From Peribacillus loiseleuriae (GTDB taxonomy: Bacteria; Bacillota; Bacilli; Bacillales; DSM-1321), in NCBI RefSeq assembly GCF_001183985.1, contig NZ_LFZW01000001.1, positions 3,338,059-3,402,058 on the forward strand: DNA of 64,000 bases, in the 5' to 3' direction. The first letter of the stretch is position 1; each line of letters begins with the position of its first letter. The notes beneath the pieces were generated by a model. That model was not told the origin of the DNA. It did not search any database and saw only the letters and a program-made list of their open reading frames with translations. Below, in pieces: positions 1 through 9,334 of the stretch. Position numbers and translations under genes: made by a program.

Positions 1-852
1 AATCGTCCTTGTCAGCCTATTCTTTTGGTTCCAGAGCCTTTCGTAAATTTCTTGAAGATGTGGGACGGCCATTTCAGCAGCTCCAGTTGGTGTTGGTGCA
101 CGCAAGTCTGCTACAAAATCTGCAATTGTGAAATCCGTTTCGTGTCCAACAGCCGAAATAATCGGGATATCAGAGTCATAAATCGATTCTGCGACAATTT
201 CTTCATTAAAAGCCCAGAGCTCTTCAATGGAGCCTCCCCCCCTCCCGACGATAAGGACTTCAACCTCTTTACGCGAATTTGCTTCCGAAATTGCTTTAGC
301 GACTGATTTAGGTGCATTTGTTCCTTGGACAAGCGCCGGGTATATGATAATTTTAGCAATTGGATATCTTCTTTTAATCGTGGTCAAAATATCCCGCAAA
401 GCAGCCCCTGTTGGTGAAGTAATGACACCAACTGCATGCGGATATTTCGGAAGTGTTTGCTTATGCTGGGCAGAAAATAACCCTGCTGCTTCGAGTTTTT
501 TTTTCAGCTGCTCATAGGCTAAATATAAATCCCCTACTCCATCAGGTGACATGCTCTTGACATACAACTGGTATTGCCCGCTTTGCTCGAATACAGAAAT
601 ATCGCCTCTCACCAAGATTTTCATTCCATTTTCAGGTACGAACTTCAAACTCTTGTTATGGGCAGAAAACATCACTGCAAGTATTCTTGCTTTTTCATCT
701 TTAATCGTAAAATACATATGTCCGCTTGAATGCTGCTTAAAATTCGATATTTCTCCTTTTATGTATACATTTTGCAAATGAGGATCTGCATCAAATTTCC
801 GCTTAATATATTTCGTCAACGCCGAAACACTTAAATATCTTTGCTCTTCCAT
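1..852 (-). CDS. xseA: Exodeoxyribonuclease VII large subunit, C-terminus cut by window edge
   Basis: The frame stays open from 852 to the left edge, giving about 284 N-terminal residues of a protein that is normally about 450. The translation starts [20 protein letters not shown]. It carries the nucleic-acid-binding OB-fold region and then the family stretches [20 protein letters not shown] and [10 protein letters not shown]. Exonuclease VII degrades single-stranded DNA as a complex of XseA with several XseB subunits; xseB would lie beyond the left edge. Two ATGs are adjacent (855 and 852). AGGAG sits 6 nt before the 852 ATG but only 3 nt before the 855 one, so 852 is preferred. A run of nine A on the coding strand near 500 stays in frame. 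The family assignment is firm. Confidence 0.95.
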   Translation of the reverse strand, partial: MEEQRYLSVSALTKYIKRKFDADPHLQNVYIKGEISNFKQHSSGHMYFTIKDEKARILAVMFSAHNKSLKFVPENGMKILVRGDISVFEQSGQYQLYVKSMSPDGVGDLYLAYEQLKKKLEAAGLFSAQHKQTLPKYPHAVGVITSPTGAALRDILTTIKRRYPIAKIIIYPALVQGTNAPKSVAKAISEANSRKEVEVLIVGRGGGSIEELWAFNEEIVAESIYDSDIPIISAVGHETDFTIADFVADLRAPTPTGAAEMAVPHLQEIYERLWNQKNRLTRTI

Positions 853-955
853 CATTTTCTCCTTATTAAAAAGTGCAAGCGCTATGTATTGTGTACCTAC
901 TAGTTTCGCGCTTAACCTCGGAATTGATTATCTATACTTTTATTATAAAACAAAA

Positions 956-992
956 AAGCTATCACTTGCCATTATAGAGCAAGTGATAGCTT
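956..992 (-). terminator. Rho-independent terminator after folD
   Basis: Perfect 14-bp inverted repeat (956-969 with 979-992) and a 9-nt loop. On the minus strand it is followed by a run of six T, so it ends transcription coming from folD. xseA then needs its own promoter or readthrough. Confidence 0.85.
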
Positions 993-1000
993 CTTCATAA

Positions 1001-1047
1001 AGTGAAACTTCCATCAGCGGGAGGGTTTTCACCACTGATGGAAGTTG
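1001..1047. repeat. Family A repeat, hairpin copy 1
   Basis: AGTGAAACTTCCATCAG is followed by a G-rich loop and the inverted arm CTGATGGAAGTT (12-bp stem, 1006-1017 with 1035-1046). The same core recurs near 2616, 5262, 14082, 17161, 20550 and 54676. It abuts the folD stop codon. Confidence 0.7.
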
Positions 1048-1051
1048 CTAT

Positions 1052-1924
1052 TTATGCATCTTGTAGGGCAATCGTTTTCTTGGCTGATTTAACGGTATTT
1101 TTTAGAAGCATGGCAATTGTCATTGGACCAACGCCTTTTGGAACCGGTGTGATATATGAGGCAACTTCTCTTACTTCGTTAAAAGAAACGTCGCCACATA
1201 ACTTACCTTCTTCATTCCGATTCATTCCAACGTCAATGACAACTGCACCTTCCTTAACATGAGCAGCCGTAATTGTATCTCTCTTACCGACAGCAACGAC
1301 CAGTATATCAGCTTGCTTTGTATGATAGGCAAGATCTTTCGTTTTAGAATGGCAATACGTAACCGTCGCACTTTTATTCAGAAATAATTGTCCTGACGGC
1401 TTTCCGACGATATTGCTTCTTCCAACAACAACGACATGCTTGCCTGCAATTTCACAGCCAATATGCTCTAGCATGACCATAACTCCATATGGTGTGCATG
1501 GCAAAAACGCATCCTGACCAGTCATCATTCGCCCGATATTAATGGGATGAAAACCATCTACATCCTTTTCAGGAGAAATCGCTTCAATAACATCCTTTTC
1601 CTGAATATGAGCTGGAAGAGGTAGTTGCACCAAAATTCCATGAACGGTATCATCATGATTCAACTCATCAATTTTAGCAAGTAGTTCTTGTTGAGACAAC
1701 GTCGCTGGACATTCGACTAAAACAGAATGAATACCAATTTCGGCACAAGCTTTTTGCTTATTAGATACATATGTTTTCGAAGCTTGATTATCTCCAACTA
1801 GTATAACCGCAAGACCGGGTACTATTCCATTGCTACTTAGCTTGCCTACTTCCTCACGAAGCTGAGTTCTTACAGTTTGAGCAATTTCTTTTCCATCAAT
1901 AATTTTTCCTGACACATTCATCAC
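1052..1924 (-). CDS. folD: Bifunctional methylenetetrahydrofolate dehydrogenase / methenyltetrahydrofolate cyclohydrolase
   Basis: About 290 residues, full family length. FolD oxidises 5,10-methylene-THF to methenyl-THF with NADP and hydrolyses it to 10-formyl-THF in the cytosol, feeding purine and formyl-Met synthesis. Visible motifs are the substrate-binding YVSNKQKAC (catalytic Tyr and Lys), [18 protein letters not shown], the nucleotide-binding [12 protein letters not shown] and [10 protein letters not shown]. The listed start is GTG at 1924. An ATG follows at 1921, and both crowd the GGAGGG box, so the true start may be either or the GTG a few codons in. It lies downstream of nusB on the same strand. 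It is related metabolically to the gcv genes and yqgN in this window. Confidence 0.96.
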   Translation of the reverse strand: MMNVSGKIIDGKEIAQTVRTQLREEVGKLSSNGIVPGLAVILVGDNQASKTYVSNKQKACAEIGIHSVLVECPATLSQQELLAKIDELNHDDTVHGILVQLPLPAHIQEKDVIEAISPEKDVDGFHPINIGRMMTGQDAFLPCTPYGVMVMLEHIGCEIAGKHVVVVGRSNIVGKPSGQLFLNKSATVTYCHSKTKDLAYHTKQADILVVAVGKRDTITAAHVKEGAVVIDVGMNRNEEGKLCGDVSFNEVREVASYITPVPKGVGPMTIAMLLKNTVKSAKKTIALQDA

Positions 1925-2029
1925 CCTCCAAAGTTAGCTTAAGAAATCGACTGTCTTAAGGTAAGAATGATTTTAGCCGCTTGACCCGAAAATAAATAGT
2001 CTTTCCCTAGCATGTATTCTATGCACTGG

Positions 2030-2422
2030 TTATTTATTAAGCTGAGTTTTAACTTTTGACAGAACTGCATTGATAAAGCGGCTTGATTGATCATCACCGA
2101 AGACTTTTGCGATTTCAATTGCTTCATCCATAGCAACACTGACTGGAACTTGTTCACTGTAGATCATTTCGTATACAGCAATTCGAAGCAAGTTCCGATC
2201 AATATTCGCCAATCGTTCAATTTTCCAGTTGTCGAGATTAGCACGAATTGTTCCATCAATCTCTTCTTTGTTTTCTTGTGTTCCTTTTACTAACAGTTCA
2301 AGATATTCATCACTCGGATGTCCGTCCAAAACACTGTTTAGAGCATCTTGAATTTCTCCCTTACCAATTTCAAGTTGGTATATGGCCTGTAAGGCTTTTT
2401 CACGGGCAGTTCTTCTTTTCAT
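2030..2422 (-). CDS. nusB: Transcription antitermination factor NusB
   Basis: 130 residues starting MKRRTAREKALQAIYQLEI, the typical NusB opening, with an all-helical fold. NusB pairs with S10 (NusE) on boxA RNA to form antitermination complexes on rRNA operons. The frame extends 16 codons further upstream, but AAGGAG lies 8 nt before the ATG at 2422 and the family begins there. The later stretch VPVSVAMDEAIEIAKVFGDD and the C-terminal FINAVLSKV are family-conserved. It sits between yqhY and folD, as in other Bacillaceae, and is probably co-transcribed with folD (105 nt apart). Confidence 0.95.
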   Translation of the reverse strand: MKRRTAREKALQAIYQLEIGKGEIQDALNSVLDGHPSDEYLELLVKGTQENKEEIDGTIRANLDNWKIERLANIDRNLLRIAVYEMIYSEQVPVSVAMDEAIEIAKVFGDDQSSRFINAVLSKVKTQLNK

Positions 2423-2615
2423 AAAATTGACTCCTTCTATATCGACTATTATATATGAAAATGGCAGCACATACGAACATTAATTAACTAAATCACCATA
2501 AATATTAAGTTTTTCTTCAAAAAGAAATGCAGCTTACTTTCACGGTGGAGCTTGTGCTAATTTATATCATAAAAAATCACATATGTAACACTCTAACAGA
2601 AAATAAGATGGAGTT

Positions 2616-2795
2616 AAAGTGAAACTTCCCTCAGTGTGGTTTTCACTTAGGGTTAGTTGAACCAATCGGGGTTTTACAGGCTGTTTATCTCCAACTAGCT
2701 ACTTTAATCTCTCGCAACAATTAGTACGGGGATATTACAGCCTGTCAAACCGGGGTAAAGTGAAGCTTCCCTCAGTGGTGTTTTTTTTACTGACG
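2616..2795. repeat. Family A repeat, degenerate composite copy 2
   Basis: The 2423-2914 interval holds no gene. It contains AAAGTGAAACTTCCCTCAG at 2616, a module with AACCAATCGGGGTTTTACAG, then GGGGATATTACAGCCTGT and a second AAAGTGAAGCTTCCCTCAG at 2757. The same modules occur in order in the larger copy at 5262-5520 and partly at 14082. The rest of the interval shows nothing recognisable apart from the terminator at 2881. Confidence 0.6.
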
Positions 2796-2880
2796 TTATT
2801 TGCATAATCTACTCTTTACTATGTATATCTCATCCCCCAAAGATTTAAACTCTTTCGTGTAAAAAGATTTCTTTTCACGC

Positions 2881-2905
2881 AAAAACCCGGCTAAATGCCG
2901 GGCTT
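2881..2905 (-). terminator. Rho-independent terminator after yqhY
   Basis: 6-bp GC-rich stem CCCGGC/GCCGGG with a 5-nt loop, followed on the minus strand by five T. It lies 10 nt after the yqhY stop and closes the accB-accC-yqhY unit. Confidence 0.85.
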
Positions 2906-2914
2906 CTCTTATCC

Positions 2915-3325
2915 TTACATTTCTTGCTCAATTTCACTTTCTTGTTTTACCATTTCAAATTGTATCCCTACAACATGAATATTCACTTCGGAAGTTTCAA
3001 GGGCTGTCATGTTCAGTAGAGCTTGACGAATATTGTCTTGAACTTCTTGCGCTACCTTTGGAATCGATACGCCAAATTTCATGACACAATATAAGTCTAC
3101 CTTAATGCCATCGTCTGCAAGATCTACCTTGACACCTTTTCCGTGACTTTTCTTCCCAAGCATTTCGACAACTCCAGTGGTGAAGTTTCCACGCATATGC
3201 GCAACTCCTTCTACCTCACTAGCAGCAATACCGGCAATGACTTCAATTACATCAGGAGAAATCTCCACTTTACCTAGTCCATTGTAAGTATCGTTTACCT
3301 CAAGCATTTGTTCCATTTCACTCAT
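2915..3325 (-). CDS. yqhY: Asp23/Gls24 family envelope-stress-type protein YqhY
   Basis: 136 residues of the Asp23/Gls24 fold. The protein has GKVEISPDVIEVIAGIAASE, then VEGVAHMRG, and the acidic beta region VDLYCVMKFGVSIPKVAQEV; these are family signatures. It has no signal peptide or membrane segment, so it is a soluble protein. In B. subtilis the homologue is encoded right behind accBC and has been linked to control of acetyl-CoA carboxylase activity. The same neighbourhood holds here (26 nt after accC), which supports that link by context only. The terminator at 2881 closes the unit. The biochemical role is unsettled. Confidence 0.9.
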   Translation of the reverse strand: MSEMEQMLEVNDTYNGLGKVEISPDVIEVIAGIAASEVEGVAHMRGNFTTGVVEMLGKKSHGKGVKVDLADDGIKVDLYCVMKFGVSIPKVAQEVQDNIRQALLNMTALETSEVNIHVVGIQFEMVKQESEIEQEM

Positions 3326-3351
3326 TTTTCAGCACCTCCTGGATTTTTCCA

Positions 3352-4704
3352 TTATGAATCCATTACCTCATATAATTCAAGAAATTTTGTGTTAAATTCC
3401 CCAGAAATAAATTGTTCATGTTGCATAAGTTTGCTGTGAAAAGGAATAGTGGTGTGGATTCCTTCGATCACAAATTCCTCTAATGCACGTCTCATCTTGT
3501 TAATCGCCTCACCACGTGTAGGGGCATGAACAATTAACTTCGCAATCATTGAATCATAGTATGGTGGAATCACATATCCTGGGTACGCAGCAGAATCAAT
3601 GCGTACGCCATTGCCGCCTGGCGGAAGATACATTTGAATTTTCCCAGCTGAAGGCATGAAATTCTTTTCAGGATTTTCAGCATTGATCCTGCATTCGATT
3701 GCCCAGCCGTTGTATTGCACATCTTCTTGTTTTAGTGACAATTTCTCACCTGATACTACACGGATTTGCTCTTTGATTAAATCAACACCGGTTACCATTT
3801 CTGTGATTGTATGTTCCACCTGGATCCTTGTATTCATCTCCATAAAATAGAATTGGCGTTTCTTGTAATCATAGATGAACTCAACCGTTCCTGCTCCAGA
3901 GTAATTAACAGCAAGAGCCGCTTTAACTGCAGCTGAACCCATTTCCTCACGAATCTCTGAGTCAACTGCAGGTGATGGCGTTTCTTCTACAAGCTTTTGA
4001 AGACGTCTTTGGATCGAACAATCTCTCTCACCAAAGTGAATAGCATTACCATGTGTATCTCCCATCACCTGGATTTCAACATGACGGAAATCTTCAATAT
4101 ATTTTTCAATATATACGCCAGAATTTCCAAATGCCGTCAACGCTTCTTGCTGAGTGATTCTGATCCCATTCAATAAATCTTCTTCTGTTTTAGCGACCCG
4201 AATTCCTTTTCCGCCGCCACCAGCTGTAGCTTTAATGATGACTGGGTACCCGATTTTTTCCACAAGAGCAATCGCTTCAGCCGAGTCTTTAATAATTCCT
4301 GTAGATCCCGGAACGATTGGTACACCCGCTTCTCGCATCGTTTCCCTTGCTACATCCTTCGTTCCCATTTTCGAAATAGCTTCAGGTGATGGTCCGATGA
4401 AGATGACATTGCAATCACGGCAAAGCTCTGCAAAATCAGCATTTTCCGCTAAAAATCCATAACCAGGGTGAATAGCGTCACACCCCGTTTTCTTTGCAAT
4501 ACTTATGATATTCGTAACGTTTAAATAACTATCTTTTGAAGCGGTCGGTCCAATACAATACGATTCGTCTGCAAGCTGGACATGAAGCGCTTCACGATCT
4601 GCTTCTGAGAAGACTGAAACGGTTTCGATCCCCATTTCTTTGCATGCCCGGATTATCCGAACAGCGATTTCTCCCCGATTTGCAATTAATACTTTTTCAA
4701 TCAT
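3352..4704 (-). CDS. accC: Acetyl-CoA carboxylase, biotin carboxylase subunit
   Basis: 450 residues, full length. AccC carboxylates the biotin on AccB using ATP and bicarbonate, the first half-reaction of malonyl-CoA synthesis. It opens [20 protein letters not shown], has the ATP-grasp glycine loop [12 protein letters not shown], then [18 protein letters not shown], and the active-site [14 protein letters not shown]. The ATP-grasp order (N-terminal Rossmann, ATP-grasp, C-terminal biotin carboxylase domain) is intact. It starts 13 nt after the accB stop, so the two are co-expressed. The AccA/AccD carboxyltransferase subunits are not in the window. Confidence 0.98.
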   Translation of the reverse strand: MIEKVLIANRGEIAVRIIRACKEMGIETVSVFSEADREALHVQLADESYCIGPTASKDSYLNVTNIISIAKKTGCDAIHPGYGFLAENADFAELCRDCNVIFIGPSPEAISKMGTKDVARETMREAGVPIVPGSTGIIKDSAEAIALVEKIGYPVIIKATAGGGGKGIRVAKTEEDLLNGIRITQQEALTAFGNSGVYIEKYIEDFRHVEIQVMGDTHGNAIHFGERDCSIQRRLQKLVEETPSPAVDSEIREEMGSAAVKAALAVNYSGAGTVEFIYDYKKRQFYFMEMNTRIQVEHTITEMVTGVDLIKEQIRVVSGEKLSLKQEDVQYNGWAIECRINAENPEKNFMPSAGKIQMYLPPGGNGVRIDSAAYPGYVIPPYYDSMIAKLIVHAPTRGEAINKMRRALEEFVIEGIHTTIPFHSKLMQHEQFISGEFNTKFLELYEVMDS

Positions 4705-4717
4705 TGAAAACAGCTCC

Positions 4718-5209
4718 TTATTCCGGCTTTACTAAAAATAACGGTTGACCGTATTCTACTAATTGGCCGTCTTGGACAAGAATTTCTGTGATCTCACCGT
4801 TTACTTCCGCTTCAATTTCATTAAAGAGCTTCATTGCTTCAACGATACATACAATTGAGTCCTTACCTACTTTTGATCCAATTTTCACATATGGCCCTTC
4901 TTCTGGTGATGGTGAAGCATAAAATGTTCCAACCATCGGTGATGTGATTTTATGTAAATTTTCTTGATTACTCGCTTGTGTGTCGGTTACATGTTCAACT
5001 TGTTTTGGCGCTTCTTGTGCAACATTTGTAGTTGGCATAGCTACTACAGACTGAACAGCAGGAGTAGCCTGATATACAACTGATGCGGCTTGTTCCTGTG
5101 TATTCTTTTTCAATTTAATCTTTGTTCCTTCTTGTTCAAAAATAAATTCATTTATACTAGATTGGTCGACTAACTTAATAATCTCTCTAATTTCTTGTAC
5201 CTTTAACAT
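4718..5209 (-). CDS. accB: Acetyl-CoA carboxylase biotin carboxyl carrier protein
   Basis: 163 residues. The C-terminal biotinyl domain carries the biotinylation motif [13 protein letters not shown] (Lys modified). The N-terminal part, [19 protein letters not shown], is the usual BCCP helix, followed by an Ala/Pro/Gln/Thr-rich flexible linker at about residues 40-85. AccB carries carboxybiotin from AccC to the carboxyltransferase. It is the first gene of accB-accC-yqhY. Any promoter must lie in 5210-5261, because repeat material occupies 5262-5520. Confidence 0.97.
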   Translation of the reverse strand: MLKVQEIREIIKLVDQSSINEFIFEQEGTKIKLKKNTQEQAASVVYQATPAVQSVVAMPTTNVAQEAPKQVEHVTDTQASNQENLHKITSPMVGTFYASPSPEEGPYVKIGSKVGKDSIVCIVEAMKLFNEIEAEVNGEITEILVQDGQLVEYGQPLFLVKPE

Positions 5210-5261
5210 CTTGGCACCCCTTGTCTCATTATTATTGTAAAAAATTCCTTTTTAGAATGAT

Positions 5262-5520
5262 TATAAAGTGAAACTTCAATCAGTAGGGTTTTCTTCCACT
5301 GATTGTTAGTCCCGTTCTACTGTCGCTAAGATCTTCGCTTTCGCTTCAATTAATCGACAGTACGAACCCGATTGGTTCAACTAAACCGCTGAAGAGCAAA
5401 GCGTTAAGTTTCATGGTCTCTCACCAATCGGGCTTTTACGAGCAGTTGTCCCCATCTAAGTTTCTTCGTTTTCTCTAAAACTGGAGGTGGGGGGCTTACT
5501 GCCCGTTAATGCGGGATAAA
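5262..5520. repeat. Family A repeat, long composite copy 3
   Basis: Fullest member of the family and the main content of the gene-free interval 5210-5825. It starts ATAAAGTGAAACTTCAATCAG with an inverted CTGATTG arm. The middle holds a 10-bp stem between CCCGATTGGT and ACCAATCGGG about 55 nt apart, and the end reads GGGGGGCTTACTGCCCGTT then GCGGGATAAA. No open frame is convincing. 5521-5789 shows nothing recognisable. Confidence 0.6.
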
Positions 5521-5789
5521 AAACAAGCGTTCTAACGAAAATATACAAACACCAACTGGCCTTTATCCACGCTTTACATGGCTGTACTTAATATAATCAT
5601 TATGACCAACTACTAATATCATACGATAATACGTAGTGTAAATTCAATAAATGTTTTAGCAATGCTTGTGACTTTTTCTTTTGCCTTTTTTCTATCTTAC
5701 ATCTTCTCACGATAAATGTGAAATTATATCTCATTATCAAGGAAACGCTTTCCTATTGATTTCTACTTGAATTTGTTGCTTAAAATATA

Positions 5790-5823
5790 CGAAAGAGGGT
5801 GCCCATTAGGACACCCTCTTTTC
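5790..5823 (-). terminator. Terminator after spoIIIAH
   Basis: 11-bp stem made by GAAAGAGGGTG and CACCCTCTTTC around a 10-nt loop, a few nt after the spoIIIAH stop. The T-tract on the minus strand is short, so strength is uncertain. Confidence 0.7.
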
Positions 5824-5825
5824 CA

Positions 5826-6401
5826 TCATTTCCCTTCATCTAATTTATAATCAACTGCGACATCTTCTACATTGTCCATTTCTTTATTCACGATATCCAT
5901 GATTTCTACAGCTGCTATTGCCGTTAACTTTTCGTCTGTTTTAACCGTGACATCTACTTTGTTTCCGTCAATACGAACCAAAGCTGCTGGGTAATTCAGT
6001 TGCATGATTTCATATTCTAACAACTGTTCTGTAGTATTTGTTTCATAAAGCTTGTTATTTGCTTCGACAGCCTGATTTTTTTCTTCTGCCGAAAGACTTG
6101 TATCCCCCATTTTATTTGTTAAATCCTCACTTATTTTGCTTCGCTGATCTTCAATATTAAGTCGTAATGCTTCGAACTCATCATCAGATGAAGATATGGA
6201 AACATTCGGCACTTCTTTTTCAGACTTTTTAGCTGTTTCTTCTTTTGGTTTTGCTGTTTCAGTGCTCGGTTTGTCCTTTTCTTCCTGAGAAGTTGCTATA
6301 TTAGTGCCATTCTGATCTGGACCAGTTAAATAATATACTGAAAGGACAACGACCAAACTTAACATCGTTAACAGCCAGACGGTTTGTTTTTTTAATAACA
6401 T
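5826..6401 (-). CDS. spoIIIAH: Stage III sporulation protein AH
   Basis: 191 residues. One N-terminal membrane segment (about residues 8-26) is followed by a charged Thr/Lys/Glu linker and an extracytoplasmic YscJ/FliF-like domain ending VEDVAVDYKLDEGK. In sporulation, SpoIIIAH sits in the mother-cell membrane around the forespore. It binds SpoIIQ across the intermembrane space to build a channel needed for late forespore gene expression. It is the last gene of the operon, 14 nt after spoIIIAG. It is slightly shorter than the B. subtilis protein, the difference lying mainly in the linker. Expression under sigma-E is expected from the family and was not read from a promoter here. Confidence 0.93.
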   Translation of the reverse strand: MLLKKQTVWLLTMLSLVVVLSVYYLTGPDQNGTNIATSQEEKDKPSTETAKPKEETAKKSEKEVPNVSISSSDDEFEALRLNIEDQRSKISEDLTNKMGDTSLSAEEKNQAVEANNKLYETNTTEQLLEYEIMQLNYPAALVRIDGNKVDVTVKTDEKLTAIAAVEIMDIVNKEMDNVEDVAVDYKLDEGK

Positions 6402-6415
6402 TGTAATAATCCCCC

Positions 6416-7087
6416 TTATTTTTTAGGCATAACCGAGACACGGTGGCTCGGTACGTCCAATGCTCTAGTTACGGCTTCAATGATCCATTTCTTAATTTGT
6501 ATATTTTCAGCACCCTTGGCAACGACGAGGACTCCTGATACATTTGGTTTCTTCGTCTCAACAACGATAGGCCCCTCTTTATCCCCACTTTTAAGAATAA
6601 CGAGTTGTGAATCATCCGATATATCTTCGACCTTTCGCTTACCACCTTCTTTGTCGGTCTCTTCTGTCACTTGTTTTTGCGTTACGTTATTTTTTTCAAA
6701 CACTTTCTTTTCAGAAGCGTCTACATAGATCACAACCTTGACCTCTTCAACACCCGCAATCGATTCAAGCGCTCCTTTCATTTCATTCTGCAAGTATTTT
6801 TCATAGTCGCTTACAGACGTAAACTGATTTTCTGCCTTGCCAAACGTCTCTACTTCTTTGCTTTGAGAGCTAGTTTGATTAAATGTTGTGACAGTTTCTT
6901 TTTGCGACGCTTTGTTTGTTAGCAAATTACTAACCATCATAATGCCGACACCTAACAATAGAACAGTCAATACATAGGCATATTTGGAGGGCTTCTTCTC
7001 TTTATTTTCTCCTTCACCATCACTTTGCTTAAAAAGGTTTTTCAGCCATGATAACGGGCCTTTATCATTTTTCAAATTATTAGCCAC
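6416..7087 (-). CDS. spoIIIAG: Stage III sporulation protein AG
   Basis: About 223 residues. One membrane segment (AYVLTVLLLGVGIMMVS) is followed by an extracytoplasmic ring-forming domain with EEVKVVIYVDAS, EETDKEGGKR and the near-invariant VTRALDVPSHRVSVMPKK at the end. SpoIIIAG forms a large oligomeric ring in the feeding-tube channel. The start is taken as GTG at 7087, because GGAG lies 6 nt upstream. A TTG five codons earlier (7102) is in frame but lacks a ribosome site. Either way the gene overlaps the 3' end of spoIIIAF, implying translational coupling. Confidence 0.93.
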   Translation of the reverse strand: MANNLKNDKGPLSWLKNLFKQSDGEGENKEKKPSKYAYVLTVLLLGVGIMMVSNLLTNKASQKETVTTFNQTSSQSKEVETFGKAENQFTSVSDYEKYLQNEMKGALESIAGVEEVKVVIYVDASEKKVFEKNNVTQKQVTEETDKEGGKRKVEDISDDSQLVILKSGDKEGPIVVETKKPNVSGVLVVAKGAENIQIKKWIIEAVTRALDVPSHRVSVMPKK

Positions 7088-7691
7088 CCCTTTCTCCGGC
7101 AAATTCGATGATTTCTTCGTCTACCGCCCACTTTGCAGCAAGGAACGCCCTTATATGATCTAAGTCGCTGGACGATTTCTGCGATGACTGTTTCGTGTTA
7201 ATGTCTACTTTAGCAACTACTTCAACCGATGCTGCTTGATCTTTTGTCTTTTGCAGGACGATTGAAATTTTTTGTAAATCATCCGGAAGGCTAGGCTGAT
7301 CTTTGTTTTTTACTTCGAGATTCAATGACTGAATTTCCATTTTATATTGATCCATCAACTCCTCTTCCACCCCTGTCCTCATCTCGACAGCCATTTGTTT
7401 TAAAATATATGCACCCTGTACTGCTTGTATTTCTTTTTTCTTCAATTCTGTTAAATTTTCTACCTGATGATTTGTTTTTTCATCAATTGAACTCGTCGCA
7501 CTCTTCAATAGATCATCGAAGTCTGTTTGAAATAACTTAAGTATCGGCGAGATAATCACAGCAATCAGCAGTAAACCGATGACCATTTTCGCATACTTTT
7601 GCATGGCCGAGTTCGGAAGTAGCATATCAATGACAGTCGCAAGGAGGACAAACACAATAATATTTGTAACCCAGCTCGTGATAAATTCCAT
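7080..7691 (-). CDS. spoIIIAF: Stage III sporulation protein AF
   Basis: 203 residues. Two N-terminal membrane segments (about 7-25 and 33-52, the latter MVIGLLLIAVIISPILKLF) are followed by a soluble alpha/beta domain of about 140 residues. This is the SpoIIIAF layout. It is a component of the SpoIIIA-SpoIIQ forespore channel and has a ring-building-motif-like C-terminal domain. It starts 12 nt after spoIIIAE and overlaps the start of spoIIIAG. Sequence conservation in this subunit is low, so the call leans on topology, length and operon position. Confidence 0.9.
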   Translation of the reverse strand: MEFITSWVTNIIVFVLLATVIDMLLPNSAMQKYAKMVIGLLLIAVIISPILKLFQTDFDDLLKSATSSIDEKTNHQVENLTELKKKEIQAVQGAYILKQMAVEMRTGVEEELMDQYKMEIQSLNLEVKNKDQPSLPDDLQKISIVLQKTKDQAASVEVVAKVDINTKQSSQKSSSDLDHIRAFLAAKWAVDEEIIEFAGERGG

Positions 7692-7703
7692 AGATTTCCC
7701 TCC

Positions 7704-8897
7704 CTACCGAACCATCAAAGTAATGTTACCAGCAGCGATGATAACGGTAACACTGAGGAAGAACATAATAGATACAATGGCAAGTGCTGCAAAAATATAA
7801 ATCATGCTTTTACTAATAATATCCAAACATTTAATAACGGGACCTCCGCCAAGCGGCTGTAATAAGGCAGCTGCCAATTTATAAATAAAAGATAGCATTA
7901 ATATCTTCAATGCTGGAAACGTGATGATAAAGAGCAAAATAATAACGCCTGCCATCCCAACAGTATTTTTTAGGAGAACTGACGCGTTGATGACCGTGTC
8001 AGCCGCATCCGTGAACATCCTGCCGATAACCGGAATAAAGTTTCCTGTCACGAATTTCGCTGTCCGAATGCTCACGCCATCTGCAACGGCCGTGGTAACG
8101 CCCTGTACAGAAATAACGCCGAGAAAGATGGTCATAAAGGCACCTAATAAACCAATTGCCCAATTGCGCAAAAGCTGGGCAAGCTGTGTGACTTTGTATT
8201 GTTCCGTCATCGTACTGACAACACTTAAGATGGCAGAAAGAAAAAGCAGTGGCAATACAACATATTGAATTAATACTCCACTTGAGTTCATTAAAAATAG
8301 AAGAATTGGATGGAAAAATCCTGCTGATAACAATCCACCAGAGCTAGCAATCAATGCAAGTAGCAACGGCAGTAGTGCCATTAGAAAGGCAATCATCGTA
8401 TCAATCGTTTCTTGGGTATATTGAATGGCTACATGAAAGCTATTTAGTGCGAGGATAATTAACACCAAATAGACGATGGAATAGGCTACCTTACTGACTG
8501 TGCTTTGTTCAAACGCATTTTGGAGTGTTTGTAAAAACATACTGAATACGGTTAACAAGATGAGCGATCCGAGCAGCTTACCATTTACTAGAAGCTCATG
8601 AAAAAGAAATTTCCCAATCCCTTTCATCCATTCAGCAAAAGAAAACTTCTTATCACCGCTGACAAAATCCATAAAACTTCCTTTTTGACTTTCTGGCAAA
8701 AATCCGCCATATTCCGTGACAATACTATCCCAAAATCCCTGCAGCTCTTCAATTCCAAGTCGATCCATCTGAGCTTGTACCAAATCGGATTGAAGAACAC
8801 CCATTTCCTGATTTGTTTCTGAGGCAAGTACCGTATCACTGTGCATAAAAAAGAGAGCGATGAACAAGAATGAAAAGTAGTAAATTCGCTGCTTCAT
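7704..8897 (-). CDS. spoIIIAE: Stage III sporulation protein AE
   Basis: 397 residues. An N-terminal signal sequence (to about residue 25, ending HSDTVLAS) precedes a soluble segment. Then come six to eight membrane helices, including the conserved PLGGGPVIKCLDIISKSMIYIF near the end (residues in sequence order, quoted in part). SpoIIIAE is the large polytopic membrane subunit of the channel and resembles secretion-system export-gate proteins. Length matches the B. subtilis protein (about 399). It lies between spoIIIAD (35 nt upstream) and spoIIIAF. Confidence 0.93.
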   Translation of the reverse strand: MKQRIYYFSFLFIALFFMHSDTVLASETNQEMGVLQSDLVQAQMDRLGIEELQGFWDSIVTEYGGFLPESQKGSFMDFVSGDKKFSFAEWMKGIGKFLFHELLVNGKLLGSLILLTVFSMFLQTLQNAFEQSTVSKVAYSIVYLVLIILALNSFHVAIQYTQETIDTMIAFLMALLPLLLALIASSGGLLSAGFFHPILLFLMNSSGVLIQYVVLPLLFLSAILSVVSTMTEQYKVTQLAQLLRNWAIGLLGAFMTIFLGVISVQGVTTAVADGVSIRTAKFVTGNFIPVIGRMFTDAADTVINASVLLKNTVGMAGVIILLFIITFPALKILMLSFIYKLAAALLQPLGGGPVIKCLDIISKSMIYIFAALAIVSIMFFLSVTVIIAAGNITLMVR

Positions 8898-8932
8898 AGA
8901 TTCACCTCATGAGTGCCGCAGGTGTCTACCTG

Positions 8933-9322
8933 TCAGCTCGGTATCAATTGAATGATTGTTTCGATAATGACTGTCAAAATCGGGATAGCCATGGCTAAAA
9001 TTAGTATTTTTCCGCTTAGCTCAATTTTTGAAGCGATTGACCCAAGGCCGGCATCTTTTGTAATCTGGGCAGCAAATTCGGCGATATAGGCAATCCCGAT
9101 AATTTTTAAAATGGTTTCCAGATACACCATATTGACATTTGCATTTACGGCGAGCTTCTCGAGCATTGTGATTATTTCATATATTTTGTCAACGAGAATT
9201 AGAAAAATGGTACAGCCAGTAAAGACGACAAGCAAAAAGGCAAAATTCGGTTTTTGCTCTTTTACAATAAGTGCTAAAAAGGTGGCGATAAGTGAGATCC
9301 CGACAATTTTTAAGATTTCAAT
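8933..9322 (-). CDS. spoIIIAD: Stage III sporulation protein AD, apparent ATT start
   Basis: 129 residues, an all-helical membrane protein of four to five segments with the conserved NANVNMVYLETILKIIGIAY, TKDAGLGSIASKIELSGKI and a C-terminal PILTVIIETI. The first standard ATG (9235) would delete the first conserved membrane helix. Reading upstream in frame gives EILKIVGISLIATFLALIVK, which matches the family N-terminus. An in-frame TAG stop lies five codons before the Glu codon. The only plausible initiator in between is ATT at 9320-9322, with AGGAGG 8 nt before it. It is a channel membrane subunit. Confidence 0.85.
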   Translation of the reverse strand: MEILKIVGISLIATFLALIVKEQKPNFAFLLVVFTGCTIFLILVDKIYEIITMLEKLAVNANVNMVYLETILKIIGIAYIAEFAAQITKDAGLGSIASKIELSGKILILAMAIPILTVIIETIIQLIPS

Positions 9323-9334
9323 GGCCGATCCCTC

